Shown here piece after piece: positions 44,358-53,412 of a stretch of 64,000 nucleotides of DNA. The translations under genes were made by a program, and so were the position numbers. The stretch covers positions 1 to 64,000 of the forward strand of contig NZ_SWFJ01000004.1 in the NCBI RefSeq assembly GCF_005144795.1. The letters are read 5' to 3'. How positions within the stretch are numbered: position 1 is the stretch's first letter; each line of letters starts with the position of its first letter. Source of the DNA: Streptococcus mitis (lineage in GTDB: Bacteria > Bacillota > Bacilli > Lactobacillales > Streptococcaceae). Below the pieces are notes generated by a model. It saw only the letters and a program-made list of their open reading frames with translations, searched no databases and was not told the origin of the DNA.

Positions 44358-46405
44358 TAAATTTCAACCTTTTTCCTTTTTTTAGCTTTCAATTTTTTGG
44401 TTTGCTTACTTAAAATTGCTTTAGAAGTTATTTCTTCATTTTTAGGATTTTTTACAACTGTTTTTCTTCTTCCAACAGCCTTAGGATTGACCGTTTTCAG
44501 AGTCTGCAGTTTCTGTTTTACTGAGCCTTCCTGATTCTCTTTAAATGGCTTCTGACCTTTCTTCAACCGTTCTTCCTTCAGCCGTTGAATTGACTCACGA
44601 GAAGCATTTTTCTGACCAGCATATTTTTCAGCCTGACTATCTCTAAGTCTTTTTTTCTCTTTCAAGACTTTTCTATCAGCACTTCCCTCTTTAAAAGCAT
44701 TGGCTCTCACTCCATAGAGTTTAGCTAAAGCCTTATTGCCTTTTTCTTTTAAAGCATTGACTGAACTATTTTTATGTTCCTTAATCAAATTCATTCGATT
44801 CTTAATTCCATCCCCTTTTTCAGCAACCTTATCTACTAACGGACTTTTCTTACGTAAAGTTTTAAGATTTTCACTCAACTTATCTTTACCCATCTTCAAT
44901 CCACCTTTAGCAAACTGTCCACCAACTTTGAGTCCGTTTCCACCTGCTTTCAAACCAGTCTTACCTGTTTTTGACAATCTTTCTTTCAGTTTTTGAACAG
45001 ACTGAGAATTGCTTATTTCTCTACCAATCTTACCAACAGGACTATTGGTTACTCTTGAAAATGCTGATAAAAGCGAATTTCTGTACTTCCACATTAGAAA
45101 CAATAATACACCTTTTAAAAAGACTGTAACTAGTAAATCACCACCTACAGCAGTAGAGATAAATTCAGTTAAAGTATTGTAAAAGAAGGAAAATATACTA
45201 GTTGCTAAAAGCATAATTGATGATAAAGCAAGCATTGATATTCCTTTTTTATTAAATCCAATCAATAAATGCTCCATCTTAGGAAACAGACTTAACAAAA
45301 GGATAAATGGTAACAATACAATCAAAAAGATAAAAACGATTAAAAAGAAGAATCGTGACAAACCTAACAATAAATAAATCGTTCCCATCACAGTAATATC
45401 GACATCAGAAGCAAAGGCATACATAAATTTTAAGCCCCACTCATTTTTTAACATCTTGTTTTCAGGGTCTTTATCTTTTGCAAGATCCTTGACTTTTTTA
45501 TCGCCAACTAAATGATCTCCATCACCTTGCTTATAACCAGCTAAATCTTCAAATTCTTTTTCAGAAAGAAGAAATGAACCATCTTCTTTTACAGGAGAGT
45601 TCATATACTTATATCCCTTCAACAAAGTTTCAGAAAAATATGTTTCTACTCCATTTTTACTTTCACCAGTTAAAGTTTTTGTAATTTCACCATTCAAAGT
45701 AATTGTTGTTGTTCTAAAGCTATCATAGACATGAGTTATCAAATACTTATTTTGACCATTGACATTAAGTTGAATAAAATAAACTCCAATACAAGTATAA
45801 ATCAATAACATTTTTATCAATGTTTTGAAGAAACTTCCTTTTCCAGTCGCAAATAGATACAGTAAATAAACTGCCATACTTGCACCAACCATATAAATAA
45901 TTTCTTGACTAAACAAAGAAGAAAATACCTTACTAGAATTTCTTACCGTTTCATTCAACAATCCACTAACATCGCTCATTCCCTCAACAGCTATATAAAC
46001 TTGTGCAACTACATAGAAAACAAGTTTTCCAAGCCAAAAAACAGACTGAACCATAGAATTAAAGAAATAATTAACATTGGAATCAAATCCAAAAAACTTT
46101 TTATCAAAGTAAACTTTACTTGTTAAATCAGACATCTTAGACTTATAATTCTCATAAGTCAGTTTGCTATTTTCTGCTTCCTTTTTCTTTTGATTCTCTT
46201 TTTCTTCTGCTTCTTTCTTAACCGTGTCTAATATTTTTTTAGCATTATCAGAAGGATCAACCAGTTTAGGCTTATTCGTGTTCCTATCAAATTCAATAAT
46301 ATCAAAGTTATTTTTTGGAAGAATATCTTTAACAGAATCAGCTTTTACAAAAGCAGGAAGAAGAAAGAAAGAACAAATAAACACTAGTAAAATATTTTTT
46401 CTCAT
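44357..46405 (-). CDS. Conjugation channel membrane protein (VirB6-like, Tn916 Orf15 / ConG type)
   Basis: A 682-residue protein with a signal peptide (MRKNILLVFICSFFLLPAFV, residues 1-20). A long charged extracellular segment follows, then seven or so membrane helices between about 120 and 460, and a highly basic C-terminal tail full of Lys/Arg. It forms the membrane pore of the transfer apparatus. The start was set at the ATG behind GGGGAGGAAT rather than an in-frame ATG 7 codons earlier. It overlaps the end of the VirB4-like gene. Confidence 0.88.
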   Translation of the reverse strand: MRKNILLVFICSFFLLPAFVKADSVKDILPKNNFDIIEFDRNTNKPKLVDPSDNAKKILDTVKKEAEEKENQKKKEAENSKLTYENYKSKMSDLTSKVYFDKKFFGFDSNVNYFFNSMVQSVFWLGKLVFYVVAQVYIAVEGMSDVSGLLNETVRNSSKVFSSLFSQEIIYMVGASMAVYLLYLFATGKGSFFKTLIKMLLIYTCIGVYFIQLNVNGQNKYLITHVYDSFRTTTITLNGEITKTLTGESKNGVETYFSETLLKGYKYMNSPVKEDGSFLLSEKEFEDLAGYKQGDGDHLVGDKKVKDLAKDKDPENKMLKNEWGLKFMYAFASDVDITVMGTIYLLLGLSRFFFLIVFIFLIVLLPFILLLSLFPKMEHLLIGFNKKGISMLALSSIMLLATSIFSFFYNTLTEFISTAVGGDLLVTVFLKGVLLFLMWKYRNSLLSAFSRVTNSPVGKIGREISNSQSVQKLKERLSKTGKTGLKAGGNGLKVGGQFAKGGLKMGKDKLSENLKTLRKKSPLVDKVAEKGDGIKNRMNLIKEHKNSSVNALKEKGNKALAKLYGVRANAFKEGSADRKVLKEKKRLRDSQAEKYAGQKNASRESIQRLKEERLKKGQKPFKENQEGSVKQKLQTLKTVNPKAVGRRKTVVKNPKNEEITSKAILSKQTKKLKAKKRKKVEI

Positions 46406-46415
46406 ATTCCTCCCC

Positions 46416-48920
46416 CTATACAGCAACCAATTCTGTTTCTACTGTTTCAAATAATTTCATTAAAATAGGATAAAGTGTACCATCTACTGTAATACGCTCT
46501 TTTCTTCCAAACGTATCATAATAGATACATTGACCCATTGTTTGATTTTCAAGCCAAGAACGTGAAGAATCGTTATCTTCTACACGCAAATGTTTCAAAA
46601 TAGCTTCTGTTTCTGAATTTTCAGGAAAAGCAAATACTGTACCAAATCCAGTTCCATCTTCACTTGTTTTCAAATCTCTTACCGATTGAGTTACCAGCAC
46701 TAAGAAATTATTGAATGATCGTCCAGTACGCTTAATTCGATTCACTACTTGTCGGCCAGCAGGAGTTGACATAATCTGCCATGCTTCGTCAAGGAATAAC
46801 ATTGTTTCCTTGTCCTTTTCACGTTCACCAAAAATCGCACAGAAATAGGTTAAAGAATACATGACAGTCAAACTTCTTAATTGACTTTCAGTCATTTCAT
46901 CTTTATCTGTACCTTTTGGCATATCCAAACCAGTAATTTCAACGATTGTAATTTTATTATCAACCTTCAGAACATTTTGGCTTCCATCAGAAAAACAAAG
47001 TGACAATAAAGAATTTCTTGAAATTCTTTTTAAGAAATATCCAGCAGTTTCAACATCTTCCTTTGAATTTTTCTCTAATTCATCAAAGACTTGTAACATA
47101 CCGACTTTCTCACCAGCTTTCCTTCGTTCAATCACTTTGTCAATCGAATCTAACAAATGTGGTTGAACCTTGATATAAGTATCTTTATCCAATACAGAGC
47201 CTACAAGTACAGTTGCTAACTCTGTCAGTTCAGCTTCATCTTGTAAAAATGAGAATGGATCAAGAACACCTCTATTATTCTTATCTTTCATATTCAAGGT
47301 CACAAAATTGATTGACTTGATATATTCTTGAAGTTCATAAAATTCATCATTTTTTTCCAATTCTGATAACACAGTTAAATATTGTCTTTTCATTTCTGCT
47401 TTTGGATCAATATACAATACTTTTGTTTTCAATAAAGAATGATAGGTAAATAATAACTTAGTTAAGAATGACTTACCATTCCCAGTTGAACCAGTTATAG
47501 CTGTATGAGGATTGCTTGTTTCCTTACCCTTCACTCCAACTTTATTCGCTTGTAATAAATTTGAAAACACAATGTTTGTACTTGAATCAAGAGCTTTTTG
47601 AAAATCTCCATACCATGAAGAAATCTCATTATCAACACGACCAATAGGAAAACCAATTTCTGTTCCAACCTTTTTCGTCGTAAACATCAGATTCTCACAC
47701 AATCCGCGCAGGCTTCCATATTGAAGAAATGATTCCCTTCCATTATCAAGAATTTCTGTCAATCTACTCTTATAGAACAAATAGATTCGATCAGCAACAG
47801 CCTTAACAACTTCTACTTCCAACTCTTTCAAACGTGCAAACAAAATATCAAATTTAAGATTCAATTCTTCCAAACTGTCTGCTGTAATGGTTAAGGTATG
47901 AAGATAGGTAATCATCAATTCTTTATTGTCATGTTTCTCCTGAAAATCTTCTAACAACTGATGGCTTTCCAAAACTTCAATCTTTTGAACATCATCATTT
48001 TCTGCTGTTTCATTTACCGTATTCCCAAGATTCTTACGTTTGTTTCTTGCCCTAGATAAAAGTGAGAAAAAACCTTTTTGAGTTGAAAAACGGATTTTAT
48101 ACATACTATCAACAGGAAATTCAAGATTTTGAAGTTCTTCTTGTAAATGAAGATAAGATACATTTTTGGGATATGAAACAACAGGAATTGTCGCTACATA
48201 ACTTGTTTCCTGACCATTGGTTAATTTCAAAGCATTCCCATCAACAACTTCAATAATTGTTTCATCTACATTCTCAATCGAATTTTCAAGTGCAATCAAC
48301 TCACTTTCTTTATCATAGGTTTGACCACCAAGAAAATGAAGTCGATTCAATAATTCTAAATCAGCTTTTGAAACCTCTTTCACGTTCAAAGCATGGATTT
48401 TAGTTTGAATCACATCTTTCTGATTTTGCCAAGCCTTCCACCAATCAACTTTTGGTAATTCTTCAAAACCAACCATTTTCATCACATTTTTACGATAAGT
48501 TTCTATCGTCTGTTCAACAGTTAGTTTAAAGTCCGAGGTTACATTAACCGATTTCAAAGGAACTACAAGATAATGCTTATACTCAAAGAGATAGCTTACT
48601 TCTTCTTCCAATCGTGACTTCATTGTAGATACAATATAATTTCCTAAAGGACTTGTCCCTTGACCTTGCTCAATATCTTGTGATAACAAAGCAATTTTCT
48701 TACCCAATTCTAAATCAATATGTAAGCTATGAATACTTAGATCATTATACTCTGCCAAACTAGCTAAACAATTATAAACAATATCCTTACTAGTCTCCTT
48801 TTTCGTTTCTTCAATCGTATTGACAACTTGTGATTCAATTTCAAATACGGATAAAACCGTTCCATCTTTTAACAGAATCAAACCATCAGCAACCGACCAA
48901 ATATTATTTGATAATTCCAC
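46416..48920 (-). CDS. Conjugation ATPase (VirB4-like, Tn916 Orf16 / ConE type)
   Basis: An 834-residue cytoplasmic ATPase that powers the mating channel. Walker A is AITGSTGNGKSFLTKLLF (about 490), Walker B is TMLFLDEAWQIM (about 715), and it has NFLVLVTQSV nearby. It lies in the invariant order TcpE, VirB4-like, VirB6-like, VirB1-like. It overlaps the TcpE gene upstream by 17 bp. Confidence 0.93.
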   Translation of the reverse strand: MELSNNIWSVADGLILLKDGTVLSVFEIESQVVNTIEETKKETSKDIVYNCLASLAEYNDLSIHSLHIDLELGKKIALLSQDIEQGQGTSPLGNYIVSTMKSRLEEEVSYLFEYKHYLVVPLKSVNVTSDFKLTVEQTIETYRKNVMKMVGFEELPKVDWWKAWQNQKDVIQTKIHALNVKEVSKADLELLNRLHFLGGQTYDKESELIALENSIENVDETIIEVVDGNALKLTNGQETSYVATIPVVSYPKNVSYLHLQEELQNLEFPVDSMYKIRFSTQKGFFSLLSRARNKRKNLGNTVNETAENDDVQKIEVLESHQLLEDFQEKHDNKELMITYLHTLTITADSLEELNLKFDILFARLKELEVEVVKAVADRIYLFYKSRLTEILDNGRESFLQYGSLRGLCENLMFTTKKVGTEIGFPIGRVDNEISSWYGDFQKALDSSTNIVFSNLLQANKVGVKGKETSNPHTAITGSTGNGKSFLTKLLFTYHSLLKTKVLYIDPKAEMKRQYLTVLSELEKNDEFYELQEYIKSINFVTLNMKDKNNRGVLDPFSFLQDEAELTELATVLVGSVLDKDTYIKVQPHLLDSIDKVIERRKAGEKVGMLQVFDELEKNSKEDVETAGYFLKRISRNSLLSLCFSDGSQNVLKVDNKITIVEITGLDMPKGTDKDEMTESQLRSLTVMYSLTYFCAIFGEREKDKETMLFLDEAWQIMSTPAGRQVVNRIKRTGRSFNNFLVLVTQSVRDLKTSEDGTGFGTVFAFPENSETEAILKHLRVEDNDSSRSWLENQTMGQCIYYDTFGRKERITVDGTLYPILMKLFETVETELVAV

Positions 48921-49296
48921 GTTTGATACTTCTCACTTTCTCATATTTTATTCCTTTACAAATATATATTTTCTTTCGCTGACTATCGTATTCCTTCCAA
49001 AAAATCAAATACTCATAAATAAATCTAAATAATGTCTTTCCATCTAACTTATAATCAGCTAACAGATTCCCAAGTTTCCAACCAGTAAATGCAGCAGCCA
49101 TAAAGCGCCAACCCCAATCAAGGTAAGGAATAAAGCCTAGTAAAAACCAGGCTAACACTAAAATTACTAGGCAATAGACAATCGCAGACATTTTAATTGC
49201 AAATGGTAAACTAAATTCTTCATTTAATTTATGCACCCAAACAGGCTGTCTAAATGCTGTTGTATAGACATACAGCTTCTTGTCTTTTCTTTCCAT
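48904..49296 (-). CDS. Conjugation membrane protein TcpE/ConD type
   Basis: A 130-residue protein with two membrane helices (about 35-75) and basic ends, beginning KLYVYTTAFRQPVWVHKLNEE, the TcpE family pattern. It belongs to the mating channel together with the VirB4-like ATPase, whose start it overlaps. AGGAATG is at its start. Confidence 0.85.
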   Translation of the reverse strand: MERKDKKLYVYTTAFRQPVWVHKLNEEFSLPFAIKMSAIVYCLVILVLAWFLLGFIPYLDWGWRFMAAAFTGWKLGNLLADYKLDGKTLFRFIYEYLIFWKEYDSQRKKIYICKGIKYEKVRSIKRGIIK

Positions 49297-49305
49297 TTTT
49301 CATTC

Positions 49306-49524
49306 CTACTTAACTGCTTCAATCAATTTTGACCAAATAGGTTTAGTTGCATTTAAAACTGTTTCAGGATTTTCTAAAAAGAAAAGAATAAATCCTGCAA
49401 CCAAAATAATAACAACCAATTTTCCTAACTGCTGTTCTTTCCATGCTTTCAATGCTTTCATTCCTGCAAAAAATGCTACTGCTGGAATACCAAACTTAGA
49501 AACTAAAAAACTAAATAATGCCAT
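49306..49524 (-). CDS. Small conjugation membrane protein (ConC-like)
   Basis: A 72-residue protein with two hydrophobic segments (IPAVAFFAGMKALKAW and LVVIILVAGFILFFLE). It sits between the TcpC- and TcpE-type genes, the position of ConC in ICEBs1. The assignment relies on size and position. Confidence 0.7.
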   Translation of the reverse strand: MALFSFLVSKFGIPAVAFFAGMKALKAWKEQQLGKLVVIILVAGFILFFLENPETVLNATKPIWSKLIEAVK

Positions 49525-49529
49525 CTATC

Positions 49530-50459
49530 TTATTCTCCTTTTTCTTCTTTCTTGTTGTAATCTAATGGAATTGTATGTTCCATCTTTTCTACAAAATAAC
49601 TATCTTTATCTTCTCTTAACTCAAAGCTAAAATTCTCGCTATGAGTTGAACCAGCTACTTCTAAAGTAATCTGAGCATAAGCCAAGATTTTCCCATCTTT
49701 TTCTTTAAAGTAGGTATAATCTAAACTCTTAAATGTTGCACCACCAATCGACTTAATATCTTTAGAGATTAAGTCTAAATTTGCTTGACTAGTTGTGTAA
49801 TTTTTAAAGAATAATTCTAAGAACGAAACTAATTTCTTTCTTTGACCTTCCCCAATTTCATCATTATCCAGTAAAGCCAAATGAGTTTCTTTTCCCAAAC
49901 CATCAGCTTTAAAATCACTTACAGGAGAGAACCAAGGTAAACCAGCTACATAGTATTTACCATCTTTTTCTCCGTATGGAATCGAGAATTCTATACCTAC
50001 ACGCTGATTCTTGTCATCTTTTTTTGTATCATAAACAATACGATATACAGCTATACCATCTTTAGCAAGTAACATACGAGCGCTAACTACCGACATTTCC
50101 TGCTTCGATTGACCTTGATTCTTAACTTCTGGAATACTTCCATAGTATTCATTCAACTTCGCTACATCATCTTCACTAGAACCATTTTGTGAATTATAGG
50201 TAAAATATCTACTCACAAATCCATCTAAGAATTGTTCCAATTTACGATCTGTTTCCTTTTTTGATTCAACAACTGGTGAATTTGTCAATCTATCCAGCAT
50301 TTTTGAAGTTGTCCTTAAAGAAACAAACATTGTTAAACCACAGAAAAGAATAAAAGCAGATAAGCCTGCTAAAAAAATACGATTCGATTTTTTCTGACTT
50401 ATCTGTTTCATTTTTACTTGCTTTTCTTTTCTTGGCTTCTTTAAATATAAATTTCTCAT
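49530..50459 (-). CDS. Conjugation protein TcpC/ConB type
   Basis: A 309-residue single-pass membrane protein. A basic cytoplasmic N-terminus precedes a helix at about residues 30-55 (IFLAGLSAFILFCGLTMFV), followed by two extracellular NTF2-like domains. The FVSRYFTYNSQNG and PYGEKDGKYYVAGLPW segments agree with TcpC. The protein recruits and assembles the other channel proteins. The start was set at MRNLYL, with AAAGGAAAAA upstream; the frame could extend 15 codons further. Confidence 0.88.
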   Translation of the reverse strand: MRNLYLKKPRKEKQVKMKQISQKKSNRIFLAGLSAFILFCGLTMFVSLRTTSKMLDRLTNSPVVESKKETDRKLEQFLDGFVSRYFTYNSQNGSSEDDVAKLNEYYGSIPEVKNQGQSKQEMSVVSARMLLAKDGIAVYRIVYDTKKDDKNQRVGIEFSIPYGEKDGKYYVAGLPWFSPVSDFKADGLGKETHLALLDNDEIGEGQRKKLVSFLELFFKNYTTSQANLDLISKDIKSIGGATFKSLDYTYFKEKDGKILAYAQITLEVAGSTHSENFSFELREDKDSYFVEKMEHTIPLDYNKKEEKGE

Positions 50460-50475
50460 TTTTTCCTTTCTATGT

Positions 50476-50949
50476 TTACAAATTAACTTTCTTGTAGAAG
50501 CCAATAGGGGTATTTAAGATTTCTCCCTGCTCTACGAATCCTTGAAATACTGTCACCCAATTCCCACATTGAAAAAAATAATCAACAACCGATTTATAAT
50601 CTAACTCTTTCGTCAATTCAAAAATTGTATCAACTTCATTTTTAGAACAAAATCTATAATATCTAGTTGCAATTTTTGTTACAGGAATATAATGCTGTAA
50701 TTGAAATCTGACAATGTATTCATCACCATCATATAATTCCAACACTGCTTTCTTCAGCAAATAAACCTCGTCTAACGACATGATTTTATCCACTTCCCAA
50801 TCAGAAATCCCACAAATAAAAAAGTTGTCTTTATCAATTCCTCTTTCATTTATTCTTTCAAGGACTTGTTCTTGACTGTACTTCATAATATCTAGTTCAC
50901 AGAGAAATTCAAAATTCCCTTCCCTTAAAACCCTTATATTTGCTATCAT
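50476..50949 (-). CDS. Uncharacterised ICE protein
   Basis: A 157-residue soluble protein with no recognised family. It is acidic in the middle, has GISDWEVDKIMSLDEVYLL and ends VEQGEILNTPIGFYKKVNL. Its start overlaps the stop of the ArdA-type gene by 4 bp, so it is translated with it. Cargo in this spot in Tn916-like elements often opposes host defences. Confidence 0.6.
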   Translation of the reverse strand: MIANIRVLREGNFEFLCELDIMKYSQEQVLERINERGIDKDNFFICGISDWEVDKIMSLDEVYLLKKAVLELYDGDEYIVRFQLQHYIPVTKIATRYYRFCSKNEVDTIFELTKELDYKSVVDYFFQCGNWVTVFQGFVEQGEILNTPIGFYKKVNL

Positions 50950-51419
50950 CTTGATACAAAATAACCTTTATCTACAAAGCTACCACCTTCTTCTAAGCGA
51001 AAATCACGACCAAACTTTTCATAGTCAATATACAGAAGCAGTTTTTCCTTAGAAAGTTCTACACCAACTTCCTCTACAAGATATTCACCTAATTCTCTAT
51101 CAGTAGCAACATCAGAATATAAACTACAATCATCAAATTCTACACCTGCTAAATATTTTGGATCAGAACTTTCTGATTCAATAAATGATAGAACCAAATC
51201 TTCATCAACATCTTCCACGTTTTCAGCAAGTTCATTCGCTAATTCTAAAGTTAAGCCTTCACAATTCAAAGTAGGTAATTCTTCAATAGATTGAATAGTA
51301 AAAACAACATCTTCTCTATCATATCCAAACTCAGAAGCAATGTATTCCACATCAGCAGGTAAAGAAAATTGTTTCACTTTCTTTGATCTTGTATCCAAAA
51401 TTAAAGCTGTTAAGTCCAT
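50946..51419 (-). CDS. ardA: ArdA-type antirestriction protein
   Basis: A 157-residue acidic DNA mimic that inhibits type I restriction enzymes during entry of the element. The C-terminal hallmark YIDYEKFGRDFRLEEGG is present near residue 130, and acidic residues are spread throughout. It sits between the TcpC-type gene and the relaxase, as orf18 does in Tn916. A perfect AAGGAG precedes its ATG. Confidence 0.82.
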   Translation of the reverse strand: MDLTALILDTRSKKVKQFSLPADVEYIASEFGYDREDVVFTIQSIEELPTLNCEGLTLELANELAENVEDVDEDLVLSFIESESSDPKYLAGVEFDDCSLYSDVATDRELGEYLVEEVGVELSKEKLLLYIDYEKFGRDFRLEEGGSFVDKGYFVSR

Positions 51420-51436
51420 ATTTTCTCCTTTCTTAA

Positions 51437-51649
51437 CTAGCCTTCTACTTGTCTATTTAACTGTTCCAAATCAGCAACACTAAATAAACCATAACCAATA
51501 AATGCTGAACCTTCATAATCAACAATTTCAATTTGTTCATCATAAGAGCCATTTAAACCAATATGAGATAACCTTCCAAAATATAAAGGCAAGCTAAACC
51601 AAGCCTGCCTTACATTCTTTGGATTCTTAATCAATACCTTTGAAGCCAT
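51437..51649 (-). CDS. Small ArdA N-domain-like protein
   Basis: A 70-residue protein whose QAWFSLPLYF and IVDYEGSAFIGYG pattern resembles the first domain of ArdA proteins. It is 17 nt upstream of the ArdA-type gene. It could be a stand-alone domain or the detached first part of an ancestral gene; weak ribosome site. Confidence 0.5.
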   Translation of the reverse strand: MASKVLIKNPKNVRQAWFSLPLYFGRLSHIGLNGSYDEQIEIVDYEGSAFIGYGLFSVADLEQLNRQVEG

Positions 51650-51666
51650 TCAGCACCAACCATTCT

Positions 51667-52035
51667 TTATTGCAAAATATACCAACTATCGCCTTCATGA
51701 CCGAGAAACACATAGGAATCTCCTAAACGACTAGCAATTTCTTCTTCATGTTCTTCTACATAAGCAGACAAACGATCTTCATTCACTAACTGCTCATATT
51801 CTCCATGATTCAAAATACCTGCAAAATCAATCAATGCTTCCTGCGTATCAACTTCTGTAAACGAATTGACATACACATTATCAGGATTGTTACCATCAAA
51901 CTGTCCAAACTCTACACCGTCAAAGTGTTCATCTAAGCGTTCAATAATCTTTGCAGGTTCATCAAGCAACTTTTTTCCAAAATTGTAATACTTACATACA
52001 TCAGAAAACTTATCATAGACGACTTTAATACTCAT
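51667..52035 (-). CDS. Small acidic ICE protein
   Basis: A 122-residue acidic soluble protein (MSIKVVYDKFSDVCKYYNFG start, C-terminal GDSYVFLGHEGDSWYILQ). The high content of Asp and Glu is like that of DNA mimics, but no family is recognised. The start was set at the ATG behind AAGGAGAAAA. Confidence 0.55.
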   Translation of the reverse strand: MSIKVVYDKFSDVCKYYNFGKKLLDEPAKIIERLDEHFDGVEFGQFDGNNPDNVYVNSFTEVDTQEALIDFAGILNHGEYEQLVNEDRLSAYVEEHEEEIASRLGDSYVFLGHEGDSWYILQ

Positions 52036-52051
52036 TTTTTCTCCTTCCAAA

Positions 52052-52082
52052 TAAAAAAGGAAGCCAACCTTGACTTCCTTCA
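52052..52082 (-). terminator. Terminator between the 90-aa gene and the acidic protein
   Basis: AAGGAAG / CTTCCTT stem followed by TTTTTTA on the minus strand. It lies between two small genes, so it probably only attenuates. Confidence 0.65.
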
Positions 52083-52091
52083 TTCCTTTAC

Positions 52092-52364
52092 TTAAATTGA
52101 AGCTGAACGCTCAAAACTAGAACCAATCGCAAAGGCACGAGTTGTTACCTTATTCAATTCCTTATTCATTGCATAGTAACTAGACAGGTCTTTCTTGATA
52201 CACTCAATAACCTGATACGGTAGTTGCAATTCTTCATCATTTTTGAGAAGCGAACTCAATTCACCAGCATTCTTCCACGCTAAATCAAATTCTTTCGATT
52301 TTAGTTTTTTCGCGAGTTCATTCGACAATTCAATAATTTGTTTATCTTTTCCTTGTAAAGCCAT
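52092..52364 (-). CDS. Small helical ICE protein
   Basis: A 90-residue, Lys/Glu-rich helical protein with no recognised family (IIELSNELAKKLKSKEF, then LPYQVIECIKKDLSSYYAM). AGAGGTATAAAAAA precedes the ATG. Confidence 0.55.
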   Translation of the reverse strand: MALQGKDKQIIELSNELAKKLKSKEFDLAWKNAGELSSLLKNDEELQLPYQVIECIKKDLSSYYAMNKELNKVTTRAFAIGSSFERSASI

Positions 52365-52438
52365 TTTTTTATACCTCTTTTCTTCTTTAGCTTTTTATAT
52401 ATTCAACCTAAAGCTGGAGAACGTTTCTTAACTTTCAT

Positions 52439-52636
52439 CTATTCTCTCCCAAACAACCAATCTAACGAAACTTCTAATAAATCTGCTAACTTAATAAGAT
52501 TTTCAAAGCTGGGCTCGTTTTTTCCAGTCTCCCAATCACTATAAGAATTTTGCTTTATTCCGATTTGTTCTGCTAACTCTTTTTGAGTTAGTTTTTTTTC
52601 TTTTCTTAGGGTCTTTAATCTTTCTGAAAAGAGCAT
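52439..52636 (-). CDS. XRE-family regulator (65 residues)
   Basis: A single helix-turn-helix domain (LKTLRKEKKLTQKELAEQI, KQNSYSDWETGKNEPS). It is small enough to be a Cro-like repressor and may control ICE transfer. It overlaps the Cys-rich gene by 22 bp. Confidence 0.8.
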   Translation of the reverse strand: MLFSERLKTLRKEKKLTQKELAEQIGIKQNSYSDWETGKNEPSFENLIKLADLLEVSLDWLFGRE

Positions 52637-53088
52637 TTTCTATACTTCCTTGGTAAACAACTAGCATAATGTTCTGAATCATTAACCTTTGCATTATAAA
52701 AAATCATATTATTCCCAATAATTTCTTGCCATTTAGGAATCTCCTCACGATAAATACGATTAAATCCATAAAAGTTCTTTACAATAAATCTGACGGCTCC
52801 AATATGATCTCCTAAACCAACCACACACAACACATCATGTTCCATGTCATATACCCAATGACTTTTTGAATTTGTCAGTATTTCCCAAGCAAATTCCCAA
52901 TCTCTTTCAAGCCAATCATAACCTGGTCTGTAATAAACTTTTGTCTGACAAGATTCATCATTAAATCCATAAAAACAGTGACTACATAGCGTTCTGTTTT
53001 TATCTACCCACCAGCAAGAACCATACATTTCATCAACACAGGCTGTATTCCACTTACAGCCACATCTTCTACAAATATCCTTTTCCAT
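52615..53088 (-). CDS. Cysteine-rich ICE protein with possible zinc site
   Basis: A 157-residue protein whose N-terminus has [18 protein letters not shown] and CWWVDKNRTLCSHCF, ten cysteines in the first 50 residues including C-x2-C and C-x2-C pairs. The rest is aromatic-rich and has no known family. It follows the 106-residue gene by 3 nt. Confidence 0.6.
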   Translation of the reverse strand: MEKDICRRCGCKWNTACVDEMYGSCWWVDKNRTLCSHCFYGFNDESCQTKVYYRPGYDWLERDWEFAWEILTNSKSHWVYDMEHDVLCVVGLGDHIGAVRFIVKNFYGFNRIYREEIPKWQEIIGNNMIFYNAKVNDSEHYASCLPRKYRKCSFQKD

Positions 53089-53091
53089 ATC

Positions 53092-53412
53092 CTAAATCCA
53101 CTCCTCTAAATGAAATCGTTCAATCAATTTTAAACACTCCATTTCCATTTCTTCTTTACTCCTTCTTAACAATCCAAACCAAAGTAACTTTCTCTTAACA
53201 TCTACTTGTCCTGCTAAATATGATTCATATTCTCTAATCAATCGTTTCAATTTAACCCAATCACTTCGCTTCTTTGTCTGATTATAGGTTTGAGATTGAA
53301 ATTCAATATAACCCTGATAATCTCTTGCTATCTTACTATCAGTTAAACCATCATAGAAATTTCTTGCTGGAATCAAATAGACAATCTTTTCAATATCTTT
53401 GTATTCAATCAT
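53092..53412 (-). CDS. Uncharacterised ICE protein next to the relaxase
   Basis: A 106-residue basic helical protein (YLIPARNFYDGLTDSKIARD start; WVKLKRLIREYESYLAGQ). No family is recognised. It starts within the relaxase stop codon (ATGA overlap) and so is part of the same transcript. Confidence 0.55.
   Translation of the reverse strand: MIEYKDIEKIVYLIPARNFYDGLTDSKIARDYQGYIEFQSQTYNQTKKRSDWVKLKRLIREYESYLAGQVDVKRKLLWFGLLRRSKEEMEMECLKLIERFHLEEWI

Noticed and set aside
52439..52636. ICEBs1-type ImmR repressor
   Set aside because: The protein is only 65 residues and no ImmA-like metalloprotease gene is adjacent, so only an XRE regulator is claimed.
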